Part shown: positions 24,321 to 35,900 of the stretch, piece by piece
Layout of the letters: the number at the start of each line of letters is the position of its first letter
How positions within the stretch are numbered: the first letter of the stretch is position 1
DNA from: Trileptium ribeirensis
Taxonomy: Eukaryota > Nematoda > Enoplea > Enoplida > Thoracostomopsidae
Direction of reading: 5' to 3'
Length of the DNA: 64,000 nucleotides
NCBI GenBank assembly: GCA_030248225.1
Contig: JASANE010019195.1
Location: 62,001 to 126,000 of the forward strand
Notes under the pieces: model-generated
Databases searched by the model: none
The model's input: the letters and a program-made list of their open reading frames with translations, nothing else
What the model was told of the DNA's origin: nothing
Position numbers and translations under genes: made by a program

Positions 24321-24657
24321 AATTATGCAACAGTAAACTTAAGATGCGCCCCCAACCATCCTCTTTTGACACCATATACAAAACGTTGTTAGCGAACAAA
24401 ATTCGAATTTCAGCAGCCGTATCCAATTTCGACATTTTTCTGTTCCATAGCGCCATTAGCGAATGCAATTCGGTCCCTGTACTTTAACACCAGTGTGTTC
24501 GCGAACATTTTCAAATTATAATGTATGGAATATGAAACGAACTAATTTCAGTTCTTTAACGCAAACATGAAATTTGTGTTCAGTGTACAACTGAATGGCA
24601 ATCGCTTTTGTCAAAAGAGGATGGTAAGGGGCGCAGCTTACGTTTACTCATGCATTA
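24321..24657. mobile_element. TIR element (CATCCTCTTTTGAC family)
   Basis: The left arm, with GATGCGCCCCCAACCATCC then TCTTTTGAC, is the reverse complement of the right arm, with GTCAAAAGAGGATGGTAAGG and GGCGCAGC then TTACG. Allowing mismatches, the TIR is about 45 bp. Partial ends lie near 33650 (GCGCATCTTAACTTTACTC) and 53808 (ATAATCCTCTTTTGTC). Two antiparallel 70-codon frames inside are fortuitous. Confidence 0.8.
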
Positions 24658-25689
24658 AACATGGCCTTATAATAGAAGGTAGTTCTGTCAGCTATAACGT
24701 TTAGCTCTTATATTACTTCTGTCTCTCTCTGTCAGGCAAAGCTTATCAATGGCTTTTTCATGACAATATAGTTGAAATGAAGCAGCAAAATTTTTACAAA
24801 ATAACGGTCAGTCGTATGATAAAACGCCATTTTTGACGGCCTGCATGATTCATGACTGGATTGCTGGATTTTCCAGATTATTTGTTACACGCGTAATATG
24901 ATTGTGCACATAGCTCTGTGCTTGCGCTGCTCTAATGATTTCCTGCCGAAATTTGTACCATGCCGGCTCAAAAGAGAAATTTTGTGATTTTGGCCTTTTA
25001 CTGTACAAGTTATGCATAATCAAATCAGGCATCCACAATCATCTTACCGAGCGGTACAATGCTGCTATAAAACACTTTTTGGAGAAAAATCGTTTTTAGA
25101 GCTATGAATGCATACTTGAAATACTGTGTTTCTCGCGGTTGCAATGGTGAGTGATGAATTTCAAATGTGAAACAGGCTGGTTTCACTGCTTTCAGATTAT
25201 ATTGGGTATGTTGTTATCCCTTTTGGGCGCAGTAGAAGGCTAAAATGCTAAATCTTGACAACAAAAATTTTAAAATTTCGATATTTGTTTCAATTATAGT
25301 TGTGCGTAGTAGGCTAGAAAATAAATATACGTTTTAGCCATTTCTGGACACAATGAAACCTATAATTATTGTATTATAATTTTATGCATCCAATAAAGCA
25401 AACACGACTGGCTATAAGATTCAACAATGAAGCCGCAGAATTTTAATATTTCTTGGTAGTCGAGATTTGTAAAATTCAAACGTTTCCGTCGTTCCGGTCA
25501 TTGAGGAACAAACCAAAGGCACAGCAGTTTTGATGTGAGTAAAAAATGTCAACTGACATTGCTCTGTACGTCGTTGCAACTGCGGCTACTCCCTCGAACC
25601 TTTATTGGCTTCAACGAAGCGTGTGTGTGGCAACGTATACTGAAAAAATACAGTGAGTCCACGCACGTCACAACTTACTTTTTCGGCTT
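24658..25689. other. Intergenic, no gene recognised
   Basis: The sequence is AT-rich with stops in every frame. No motif or repeat is identified. Confidence 0.4.
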
Positions 25690-25779
25690 TATCTTTACTG
25701 GCACATCTGATCATAGATGGTTTTGGTTTGGTCGAACTGCTGCTTCTTCTTCCGCTTGATCTTATCATTAACTCTAAAA
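25690..25779 (-). other. Possible exon, minus strand (unidentified)
   Basis: A strong acceptor (TTTTTTACTTTTAG) precedes the stretch on the minus strand. In one frame it encodes NDKIKRKKKQQFDQTKTIYD then QMCQ and a TAA. In a second frame it encodes a Ser/Lys-rich stretch up to a consensus donor, AAA|GTAAGT, just below 25690. It lies 1 kb beyond the VPS13D stop. The second frame is phase-compatible with a GTACGG donor just before that stop, so it could be an alternative VPS13D 3' exon, or an exon of another gene, or chance. Confidence 0.3.
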
Positions 25780-26575
25780 GTAAAAAAATATTAGGCGGGG
25801 TTGAATGAAGTCCTTAAATTAACCTATTGCGAAAACTTAAACCTAATAGATGACTCAGAGGTTTTGCTAGTCTTTTCATTTGCCACGGAACGTGGTTCCC
25901 GATGTTTTAACAACCCTAGTGTACGAAGCACTATACGAGCTTCATTAATAGTATACCCTTACGTACATGATCACAAGAAGTGTTCGATGTTATTTAAAAC
26001 GGTGTCATTCAGTTCTAAACAAGTTTTGAATAGATTTTTAGCGGTGCTTAAACCTCTTGACATTTCAGTATGCTGTATCGATATCACACATTCGACAAGG
26101 CGGCTCTGTAAGCCATTGTCAAACTACGTTCTTGTTCAAATAACATTTCGAAAGAAGGTGTTGTATAAGAATTCAAAATGCTGAAATTTTGAAAGGCTGG
26201 TAGTTACAATGACATAGACTGAACTTTTAGACCCTGTCTGGTCTGATTAGAGCATTTATGTAATGCTTACGGAATTAGTATTTGGTGTGCAGACTATTGT
26301 GAGTAAGAGTTGGAATTCGATCTACTTTGGCACAGTTTATGACGATAGTCCACCAAGTTAAATCATTTAGTGATTGAAATGAAAGATTTACAGTGATGAC
26401 GGCGTATCATATCTGAACAATTATTTTTCAAGCAGGCTCGGAATACACATAGAAAACTACTATAAAAAGAATAACTTATTCAGCGCCAATGATACCATAA
26501 TTTACAGCTACAGCTATTTGACTGAATGACGTCAGCGACATTATATGCCGTTAACAAAATGTTAGTAAGTTACAA
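25780..26575. other. Region downstream of VPS13D, no gene recognised
   Basis: A 127-codon plus-strand frame at 25801-26184 is open, but it has no recognisable motif and no convincing splice context. It lies on the strand opposite to VPS13D. The rest is AT-rich. Confidence 0.35.
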
Positions 26576-26581
26576 TTTATT
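26576..26581 (-). terminator. Candidate poly(A) signal of VPS13D
   Basis: On the minus strand an AATAAA lies about 200 bases downstream of the TGA stop of the last VPS13D exon. Position and strand fit, but the hexamer is frequent by chance in this AT-rich DNA. Confidence 0.4.
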
Positions 26582-26782
26582 ACGTTAGTGCGATACGTAC
26601 CTAACTACATGTTTCAACCTTGTATACACACCAGAAATAAATACTGCTAACTCGATGATTGTGCGCTGTCGCTAATTGTGTCATATAAATGTAATCGACG
26701 TGACGCGGCTGCACCACGCATTTCCAAACGCGGCGTCTGTACGACAACAGCTATCGTAACCTCATGGACGGACCTAACATGC

Positions 26783-26904
26783 TCATTCCGTACCATCTCT
26801 CTCGATCAAGCCCAAGAAGCTATGGAGGTTAGCAAGCTGCAGGAGCGCTTCATGAGACGTGTTCGGATCCCGCCAGATGGCTTGCGCACGTTGCCTACGT
26901 GGTG
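26783..26904 (-). CDS. VPS13D: VPS13D last exon (C-terminal helix, stop)
   Basis: The acceptor is GAATTGTAG on the minus strand. Two bases complete an Ala codon, and 39 codons follow, starting PRRQRAQAIWRDPNTSHEAL, to TGA at 26783-26785. The base composition is clearly more GC-rich than the surroundings. The segment fits the C-terminal helix after the PH-like strands. A GTACGG donor six codons-worth of sequence or less before the stop could allow an alternative 3' exon. Confidence 0.8.
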
Positions 26905-29900
26905 CTACAATTCAGGTCCCCAGGGAGGTTGGCTCAGTCACCTGCTCGCATGCCTTTTTGCCGGTTACTCTCTGATACGCAGATATTTAAAGGCATACAT
27001 ACAGGATTATACAAAACAGATATATAATTACAACCTGGTTCAATGGCAGTAAACGCACAATTACCCACAATAAATAACGCTAAATTCATCAATGTTAGGA
27101 AGTACTCGACCAATTGATATTCGATCAGAGGCACATGCACATGTACTCGCTCAGGGGACCGTACCTTAACTTTGGCTCAGGACCATCGATTTTGCTATAA
27201 TCTCCATAGCGGGCATTTTGCTCTAATCTCCATAGTGATGTTGTTCATTACACTATGGCGAAAATTCATGTACAGCTTAACGATCCAGAATGGACCTGTT
27301 ACATAAACATAGCCGACAAAATTTTAATGACTACTAGTAATTGCGGAGAGAGAAGCGAGCGGAGATTCCATTGACGGCGTTAGAAGGAAAAATCGTGAAC
27401 AATTTTTGCCTGTTTTTGTCACTTATAACACATGTTCTGTTCGGGTGAATGCATTGCGATAAATTTTTGGTTCTAGAACGCGAACTGCTCCGACCACATT
27501 TTCGGGCTCAAAATAGCAAAAAGTAGGTTTTTACGAGTTCTTTAATAAATATGGCCACACAGATGCATTGTTTCGCAGCCTAAATCTCGCGACAAAGGCT
27601 TCAGATAAAAAATAAAAAATGAAGACCACCCATCAGCTGATCGATATCTACAATTTTGCCGACCGTACTTTTTGTGGGACCACCCCAGGGGCCGCTGTGG
27701 GCCCGAATATGGCTCGTGATTTCTTAGCCAGAAATAGCGATTTTTCCAATTTCGGCATGTGCACGTTTTTTACCTTACAACAAGTGTCCAACTTAAGTCA
27801 AATATAGGTTATAAAGCACGCAGGGTGCGATGATTATGCTATCTAGAGTCCAACTTGACTATATTACACCATGGGGTTTCAAGGGTTTTACGGTGTACGA
27901 ACCCATTTCAAAAGTGCAGTGAGTTATCATTTGTTTGGTTATGTATTGCGTGCAAGGCATTCAGACTGGTATATATATTTTTCTGTAAGCTGAATACAAT
28001 GATTTGGTTATCTAGATTCCAGCGTGCATATTTCATGCCTATTGATGGTTCAATGGCTTTAAGGTCAATGAACCAGATTTCCAGAATATAGTATGTCTTT
28101 AGTAGTTAGGCTATGTATTTCATGAAGGACATCAAGAATTGTCTACATAAGTTTTTCGGTACACTGATTACGATGGTTAAGTTATCCAGAGCCCGGCACG
28201 ATTATTTCATGCATTTTCAGACGTCTTCATTGGGTTTACAGTCAATGAACCCGATTTTCAGAATATAGTCGTCATCAGCAATTTGGTCCATGGCACCAAC
28301 AAAGGTCTATATATATATGTTTTTGGTACGCTACAGGTGGTTTGGTTATCTATAGCTCATCTCAAATGCTTGATGAGTTGTTAGTTTTCGATGTGTTTAG
28401 GGTCGACGTGGTTTCAGGTTTTTCAATAGGTTCCAAAGGTTTTACAATGGTATTGTACATCAAACGCAGCCTATTACAAATGATTACACAAAATAATAAC
28501 TTAAAAATGAAATCACGCTCGCTTGAATACAATGATTTCATTATGTAGAGCCCAGCATGCATACTATATGCCTTTTCAGAGATTTATTAAAGAGTTTAGA
28601 GTCAATATACCCAATTTTCAGAATATATAATGTGTCTTCAGTAGTTTGGTTATGCATTGCGTACAGCGCACCAAAATGATCTATATATAAATTTTTGGTA
28701 CGCTGATATACAATGATTTGGCTATTTAGAGACCAGCACAAATGCGTGATTACGATGGGTTTAGGGTCGACAAGTTTTTAGCTTTTCAATGTTTTTAGAG
28801 TTCCAGAAGTTTTAGGGTGGTATATACATTAAACACAACCTGTTACAAGTGATTGCACAAAATAGCATTTAAAACGAAAGCACTCTCATTTCGTTTCACT
28901 TTCGCATGCAAGATACTAGGTTTATGATTGCTGTATCAGGTGTACATATTACTATACACGAGATTACATAGTTGCAACTAAACTATTTGTGCTCCGGAAT
29001 TCTCAATCCAACTGGGCTCTCCAAATTGGGAGGTGGGGGCCTGGCATTTTTCGGTTCCCCTGGTTCAGAACAGGTGCCCCCCGGTTTATGCCCACTGGCT
29101 AAATTTTGTGCTCGCCCTGGTTCACCGCCTATTTGAAATTTTTTTGTTTCCAATCGGTCCAAAATACAAAAAATTTGATCAAAATTAGTACTAAAATTCC
29201 GTTCTGAAGCCAAAAAAATAGCTTTTTCTCTCCAACAAAAACATTTCGGCAGCGTTTCTGACACGATTTTTAACCGTTTTTCTCTTGGAAATATGCCCCT
29301 GGCAAAATCGGGCGCCCTCTGGTTTATGCTTTGTGGCAAAATTTTCAGCGAATGGAAAGCCCAGTCCAATATTTATGAATTCCCGTATATACTTACCAAC
29401 AATCCACGCCTGACTGAGGGGTCCAGGCCTAGTACCCATTAACAAATCTTGGCGAAATCCACACGACGCAAGCGAGCCGTAATGAACAGTCAATAAAACC
29501 CGTTGTTCGCCGCCACGTTTTCGTGGAGTTTGTTGCAGAAAATAAACATTGTCAGTAGTCACAAGTGAAATAACACGACTAGAAATACCACTCGAGGGAG
29601 GTTGGTTGGGTTTTCTTTGGTCACCAGAACGAATAGAGCTGCTGCCAGGTGCTGAGTCGGGTGTATCTGGCGGTGTAGAAGAGCCTGACGAAGAAACCTC
29701 GGCAGCGGTGCGGTAGTAGACAGCAGAGCCAAGGTCATGGTTTCTGGGCGAATATTGCTGAGTAGCATCAAGTGAAACTAGTGAGTGAAAACTAGATGCC
29801 GAAGGCGGTGGCTGCAGTTGTTGCGCCTCGTCGGTGGGAGACGTTGCTTTAGACATGGAACTTTCGGTGACACAGTGCACAGCAAGGCATCTAAAGTATT

Positions 29901-32900
29901 ATGCGTAAAACATGTTTAACTAACGTATTATGAAATAATACCTTCTCTGATCGTTCCTTATCAGAGCGTACCTACACAATGTCTTTATACGAAAAATCCT
30001 TAATTTTGGATCTACGCCATAGTCATGCAGAAATTTTATACGTGCAAAGCCACATGAACGATGATTATCTTAGTATTGATAACGTTATTATTTCCTTTGC
30101 AATCACAATGATATCGAACAATAATCCAAGAAGCATACGACTTACCGATCAAGCATTATACATATTTGGCGCTAGATAATTCGAAGTTAGGAAGTGTGTA
30201 GGCAGAGCACTACGTCATTATACATAGTTTAGCAGTATTTGATAGGTTCCACATTATTTTGATACGATTATCAATCCCGCCAGCGCCTACATATGCGAAC
30301 GTTTAACGTGTTTTTGTCGTAACCATAGACCAACCGATACCACTATAACGTTCAGTATACTGATTTATCCCTGAAAAACCCTGACGGCTGAAGGAAGCAA
30401 TAACTAGCCGATAATTAGCACACCAAGCGCTCCATGACCAGTTAGAGGTAAAGGCCTGCACATGCTCAATGTGTTTGAAAACTTTTGCCCCCACAAATCC
30501 TAGCCGTATCAAAAGCTGATAACTTACCCAAACACGAAGTTGAACATCGAAAGCATCACGCATTCAAACCCCGCAGCAACAGGAGAGAATGCGTCTACTG
30601 AGCGATCGATACGGGACGCATGGACCAAAAAGGCTGCCACATAAACTTATTAATGCTAGCGTTGCAACAACATGGCCGTGCCCGAAAGGACGCTTAGCTT
30701 TAACATGAAAACGATAAATTCTGAGCTCGCTTCCGTGAAGGATCCTACAAGCGATGGACACAAGAAGCTTTATAGTTTACTACACACATGACACGATTTT
30801 TCACATAATCTTATCATTAGTTCCTATATCAGAGCGAAAGGTTACCTGTCGCAACAAATCACGCGATTTTGTACCGAATGTAGGAAAATAATTTTCGCTA
30901 AACAAGAGACTCATCAGTTTCTGGGATGTTAATAGCTACAATATCACAGATGAAAATCTATTGATTTCGAAAATAGCAATCACTGCTACAAGCATATATA
31001 GCTTTTAAGCTATAGCTTTTTACAACACAGCAACAAAACAACGACACTTCAAAAATAATAGTAAAAATTTGCAATAACTTACAGTTCCTCAGTGTTCATC
31101 TTGTTGAGCTTGACCAAACGCTGCTGAGCTTCGGCTATTGTATAACCGTAGCGCAGAAGACTTCACGAAACTATTGATTTCGAAAGTACAGTACTCGCCA
31201 AAAATGACCGTCGCATTTCGAGCGAGTGGCTCGCTCGAGATTTCGCAACTATTTCAATTAATAGAAAATTCTATTCTTAGAACAAATTTATTTCGAGCGA
31301 GTCGCAAGCGAGCGGCAGTCATGTTTAGTTTGGCGGATACTGTAGCAGTCACTGCTAGACGCAGATTTAGCATTATTACGCACAAATAAGAACAAAACAA
31401 CATTACTCACAAAAATAACGGTAAAAATTGCAATAACTTACAGTTCTGCAGTGTTCATGTTGTTAAGCTTAAAAAAAGCTGCTGAGCTTCTGCTATTGTA
31501 GAACTGTAGCACGGAAGACTACCATTTAAAATTTACCGGCACATGGAACACCAAGCTACTGATTTCGAAAGTAGCAGTCACTGCTACAGATATTTAGCTT
31601 TATTACATATAAATAACAACAAAACAATGGCTCTCACAAAAATAATAGTAAAAATTGGCAATAACTTACAGTTCCGCAGTGTTCATGTTGAGCTTGAGCA
31701 AAAGCTACTAAGCTTCGGCTATTGTAGAACTGTAGCACGGAAGACTCCCATGTACATTTACCGGTACTCGGAACACGAAGCTATTGATTTCGATAGTAGC
31801 AATCACTGCTACAAGTATATTTAGCCTTATTGCACACAAATAACAACATAACAACGGCACCCACAAAATAGTAGTAAAAATTGGCAATAACTTACAGTTC
31901 CGCAGTGTTCATGTTGTTGAGCTTGAGCAAAAGCTGTTGAGCTTCGGCTATTATAGTGCTGCAGCACGGAAGATTCCCATGTAAATTTATCGTACACGGA
32001 ACACCAATCTATTGATTTCGAAAGTAGCAATCACTGCTACAGGCACACTTAGCTATAGTACACACAAATAACAACAAAACAATAGTACTCACAAAAATAA
32101 CGGTAAAAATTGGCAATAACTTACAGTTTCGCAGGTTTCATGCTGTTGAGCTTAAGCAAACGCTGCTGAGCTTCGGCTATTACAGAACTGTAGGACGGAA
32201 GATTCCCATGTAAATTTACCGGTACACGGAACACGAAGCTATTGATTTCGAAAGTAACAGACACTGCTAGAGGCATATTTAGTTTTATTACACACAAATA
32301 ACAACAAAACGGCACTCACAAAAATAATAGTAAAAATTGGCAATAACTTACAGTTCCGCAGTGTTCATGTTGTTGAGCTTGAGCAAAAGCTGTTGAGCTT
32401 CGGCTATTGTAGAACTGTAGCACGGAAGAGTCCCATGTAAATTTACCGGTACACGTGGCCATCGTGTTCGCGCTAAAATATAAGATGTACATATAATATA
32501 ATTATCATACATTATAGAGTTGATAAACATGACGAGTCACGACGGAGCTTCGAGCTACAGTACTCGCCAAAAATGACCGTCGCATTTCGAGCGAGCGAGT
32601 TCGAGCGAGTCGCGAGCGAGTCTCGAGCGAGTCGCGAGCGAGTGGCTCGCTCGAGATTTCGCAACTATTTAAATTAATAGAAAATTCTATTTTTAGAACA
32701 AATTTATTTCGAGCGAGTCGCGAGCGAGTCTCGAGCGAGTCGCGAGCGAGTGTCGAGCGAGTCGCGAGCGAGCGACAGTCATTTTTGGCGGGTACTGTAG
32801 CTCCTAGTGAGAGAAGCGACAGCGGATTTTGAGTTTTGACGAGCACGGTACAGTACCGGCTAAAATTCGAGCTACTCACTCGATACACGGTCTCTGCTCG

Positions 32901-35900
32901 TAATATGTTATAAAATTAATTGTTTGAAGATTGTTTATGTAATGTTTATAATAGACGGTGTTAGACTCTGTCCCTATTTTAATATTATACTATAATTGGA
33001 AAATCAATTTTTAACATAATAATTAGCTTTGCTAGATTTAACAGCAACTTCGTTAAGATCTAGGTTTTATTGCATAATGCTCGTTTTGCTCGCCGCTGCA
33101 AAATGTAGTTTGTATGAGTAAACTTAAGCCGCGCGCGCGCCGGGTGCAATTGTTTTTGACACTTGTACAAAATGCGGCTAGATAACAAAACAGTCATTTC
33201 AGTACCCAATTCGAAATTCAAAAACTTCCGTTCGCAAAAGCAGAGCGACTGATTACAAAACGGGGTAATTTCAAGTTAACACAATGCAGCTATTTGCTGC
33301 TTTACTACAATTTCGTTTCACAGCGGATAACATGGCAGCAGTCGCGTTTTTTCGTTACGGTAACACATTTCGTTTTATGAATAATACGCGTAGTTCGTAA
33401 ACATCACACGTATGCAGCTTTTAAAATAGTAAACGGGTGTATTTCCGTTCGATAACAAAATAGAAATTTTCAAACGATTTTCAAAATAAAAAAATGTCAA
33501 ACCATCGTTAAGTTATAACTAATCGTTAATGGGCCAAAATTTTTTCTTACCGTTAAGGCTGCGCTGCCCAAAACACCAATTTTGTGTTCTGCTATATTTT
33601 AACGGATGTTGGTACACCGAAGAAGCGATCGCTAATGACAGAAGGAAACGGCAGGCGGCGCATCTTAACTTTACTCATGCAGTTCGCTAGTACCAATCGC
33701 AAAGACTCATTTTGCAATACTTAGTGCTGTAACGAATTAAATATTATTGTAGATACAAACGTTGAAGCCTGAAAAATAAATAAGGCCAACAGTATGGTTA
33801 TAATGCTTATTGTCTACCTGTTGACTTGTAAATTTAACTAAAACGATAATAATGATCTCAGTACTATGCATAGTTTGTCAAAACAAATAAACTAACCCAT
33901 CGGGAATCTAGAATGTGTTGGTCCAGCGCTGGCAACAACTTCTTTGGTCGCTGATGCAATTCCAGTAGTCAGATCCAAAATCCCCTGCACGGGTTTGGTC
34001 ACAGTACCGACAATACCTTTACCCAGGCCAACAAACATGCCCTAAAAATGTATAAACGTTCAAGCATAATGAAATCCATATACATAAATTGGGTACATAA
34101 GCATCATTGTGATCAGTGAATATTTCCTTTTATAGACAGGGAAAATATAGATTTACACAACTAAAATTGATCTGAAATAGCTTGACAATTCCGTATGCAT
34201 ATGTCTACAAAACGCAATATTCACTGATCACAATGCTGCTTATGTACCCAAAAACATAAAATCTGCTGTAGTAAAATTGCCTGTACTATGGTTATTTATA
34301 ATAGGATATACAAGCATATATACCGAAGCAGAGACTTAGGGGCTACCCCTGCTGTGGGTCCCACCCTACACCTTGTGCGCCTACCGCACTCCCCCTCCGT
34401 GCGCCCAAGGCGCTAGGAAAAGTTGAGCGTAAATTGGCAAAATACTGTGAAAATAGGAATAGACCGTCAACTTTTTTCAATTCCCTAAAGGACCTCCCCA
34501 ATGGCCTCTACCCTACCCTCCGTAATTGACCTCCACGCCGACCCCGGGTACACGTCGTCCCTGAAACCTCGGAGCGTCAGGGCATCTATGTTGCAAGTTA
34601 CGTGAATTGCAGTCGAAGCTCTAGTCCCCAGGACGACGGAAAATGAACAAACAATTGGTTCAAAACTTCGCCTAGTCTATTTATGCATTCAAATTCGCAA
34701 TAAATTTAGATGATTGAAGTCATGCTATAAACTAGCGTTGTTATATACTGCGACAAATAAGGAATAACTTCTTTCCCTGTTCTTCCTGTCAGTTTTCCAT
34801 TTTCCCTTGTTTTCTCTGTTGCCGCGTTCACTCAGTATATGTTTTTGTTTGGGGACACGTCAATAATTGAAATGTAACCATGGGTGCATAATGTCACTAT
34901 AATGTTAACCCGTGTTTAATGACACGGCCTGACCCCCTTATTTCAGGTGGTCATCATGCACAGCCCCCCCTTCCCCAGTTTGGTAAAGGAGGGAGCTTAT
35001 AGACCTCCAGTTTTAGGGGGTGCATATTTCGGACCCCCAGTTTTAGGAACATCGGTTGAATAACTTCGAAAATCTACGAACTATGTACCTTGCTACAAAA
35101 CTAGAGGGGATCTGCGCATGATCTCCGTCAGCCTAGAAATATGGGGATCAGGTCGAAAAACTACATTTATAAAGGCCGAACTATAGTTTATGAAGTATAT
35201 AATAGAAGATCATTGCATATTTTGATGAACTGCTACACTTTGCGCTATGACGCATTTTACAATTTAAGATCTACATTGTTTTTAAAATCATACGTTATAC
35301 AGTGACGTACAAAAATTAGGGCATGAAAAACGAGCGCGAACTAACGCAAACGCAAAAGAACGTAAACACAAGCGAACGATAGAACGTTCATTAGCAAACG
35401 AACGTGAACGCAAGCGAAAGTTGTAACGTTTGCTTAGAAACGGACGTTGTTGCTTTCGATTTTGTGCACATAGTTTTGTCCGTGACTGTAGTTGTTTACC
35501 CAACCCACTGTCTAATATGCAATGATTCGAAGTCCATTTGTCCAAACACTATCACAATTTTGAAACCAGCTTCAGGACTAGCCCAGATACGATTATGAGT
35601 AATACAACCCTGACGGCTTTCCACCCATTATACAAAACAGGAGATTTTTTAAGATGTTTAAGAAAGTCTAGCCATACTGATATTACATTCCGTTCAGAAC
35701 TGACATTGTAAGTAAGATCAAGTGTCTCAAATTCAGAGCAGATACAAGACAAAACTGGACAGAAGTATCCGTTGACACGAATAACGAAAGGTACCAAGGG
35801 TCATATTCTCATAATGACTTCTTTGAACAATAATACAATCAACGGCCGGTAAGCTAACATCATTTCATCACGAAATTTTTATACTAGCGGCAACAAATGG

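Larger units (their letters stand above)
30978..32472 (-). repeat. VPS13D: Tandem array of six duplicated VPS13D linker exons
   Basis: Units of roughly 230-260 bp (larger where a MITE is inserted) repeat a part-exon, part-intron block. Exon 3' ends on the minus strand lie at 31083, 31442, 31670, 31896, 32125 and 32352, each followed by an intact GTAAGTTATTG donor. The copy at 32352-32472 connects in phase to both neighbouring constitutive exons. The copy at 32125-32238 is an intact 114-nt phase-2/phase-2 cassette. The copies ending at 31896 and 31442 have frameshifts, and the copy at 31670 has two stop codons where GCTCAGCAG became GCTTAGTAG. The last copy (31083) is diverged and interrupted upstream by a MITE. 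Confidence 0.85.

Noticed and set aside
26678..27052. 124-codon plus-strand open frame
   Set aside because: It is antisense to the last VPS13D exon; the minus-strand frame there has the correct splice phase and a stop, and the plus frame has no family match.
29191..29396. Extension of the 29397-29890 frame to 29191
   Set aside because: The frame stays open by chance past a consensus donor (TTG|GTAAGT); joining to 26904 in the correct phase is the better explanation.
31827..32030. Alternative minus frame across array copy 4 (FTWESSVLQHYNSRSS)
   Set aside because: This frame is interrupted in copies 1 and 5 and does not continue into the PH-like exon; the A-E-A-Q-Q frame does.
32352..32462. 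ATG in a good context (CGATGGCC) in array copy 6 as a gene start
   Set aside because: It opens a different frame that stops soon after splicing to the next exon. The VPS13D frame is continuous on both sides.
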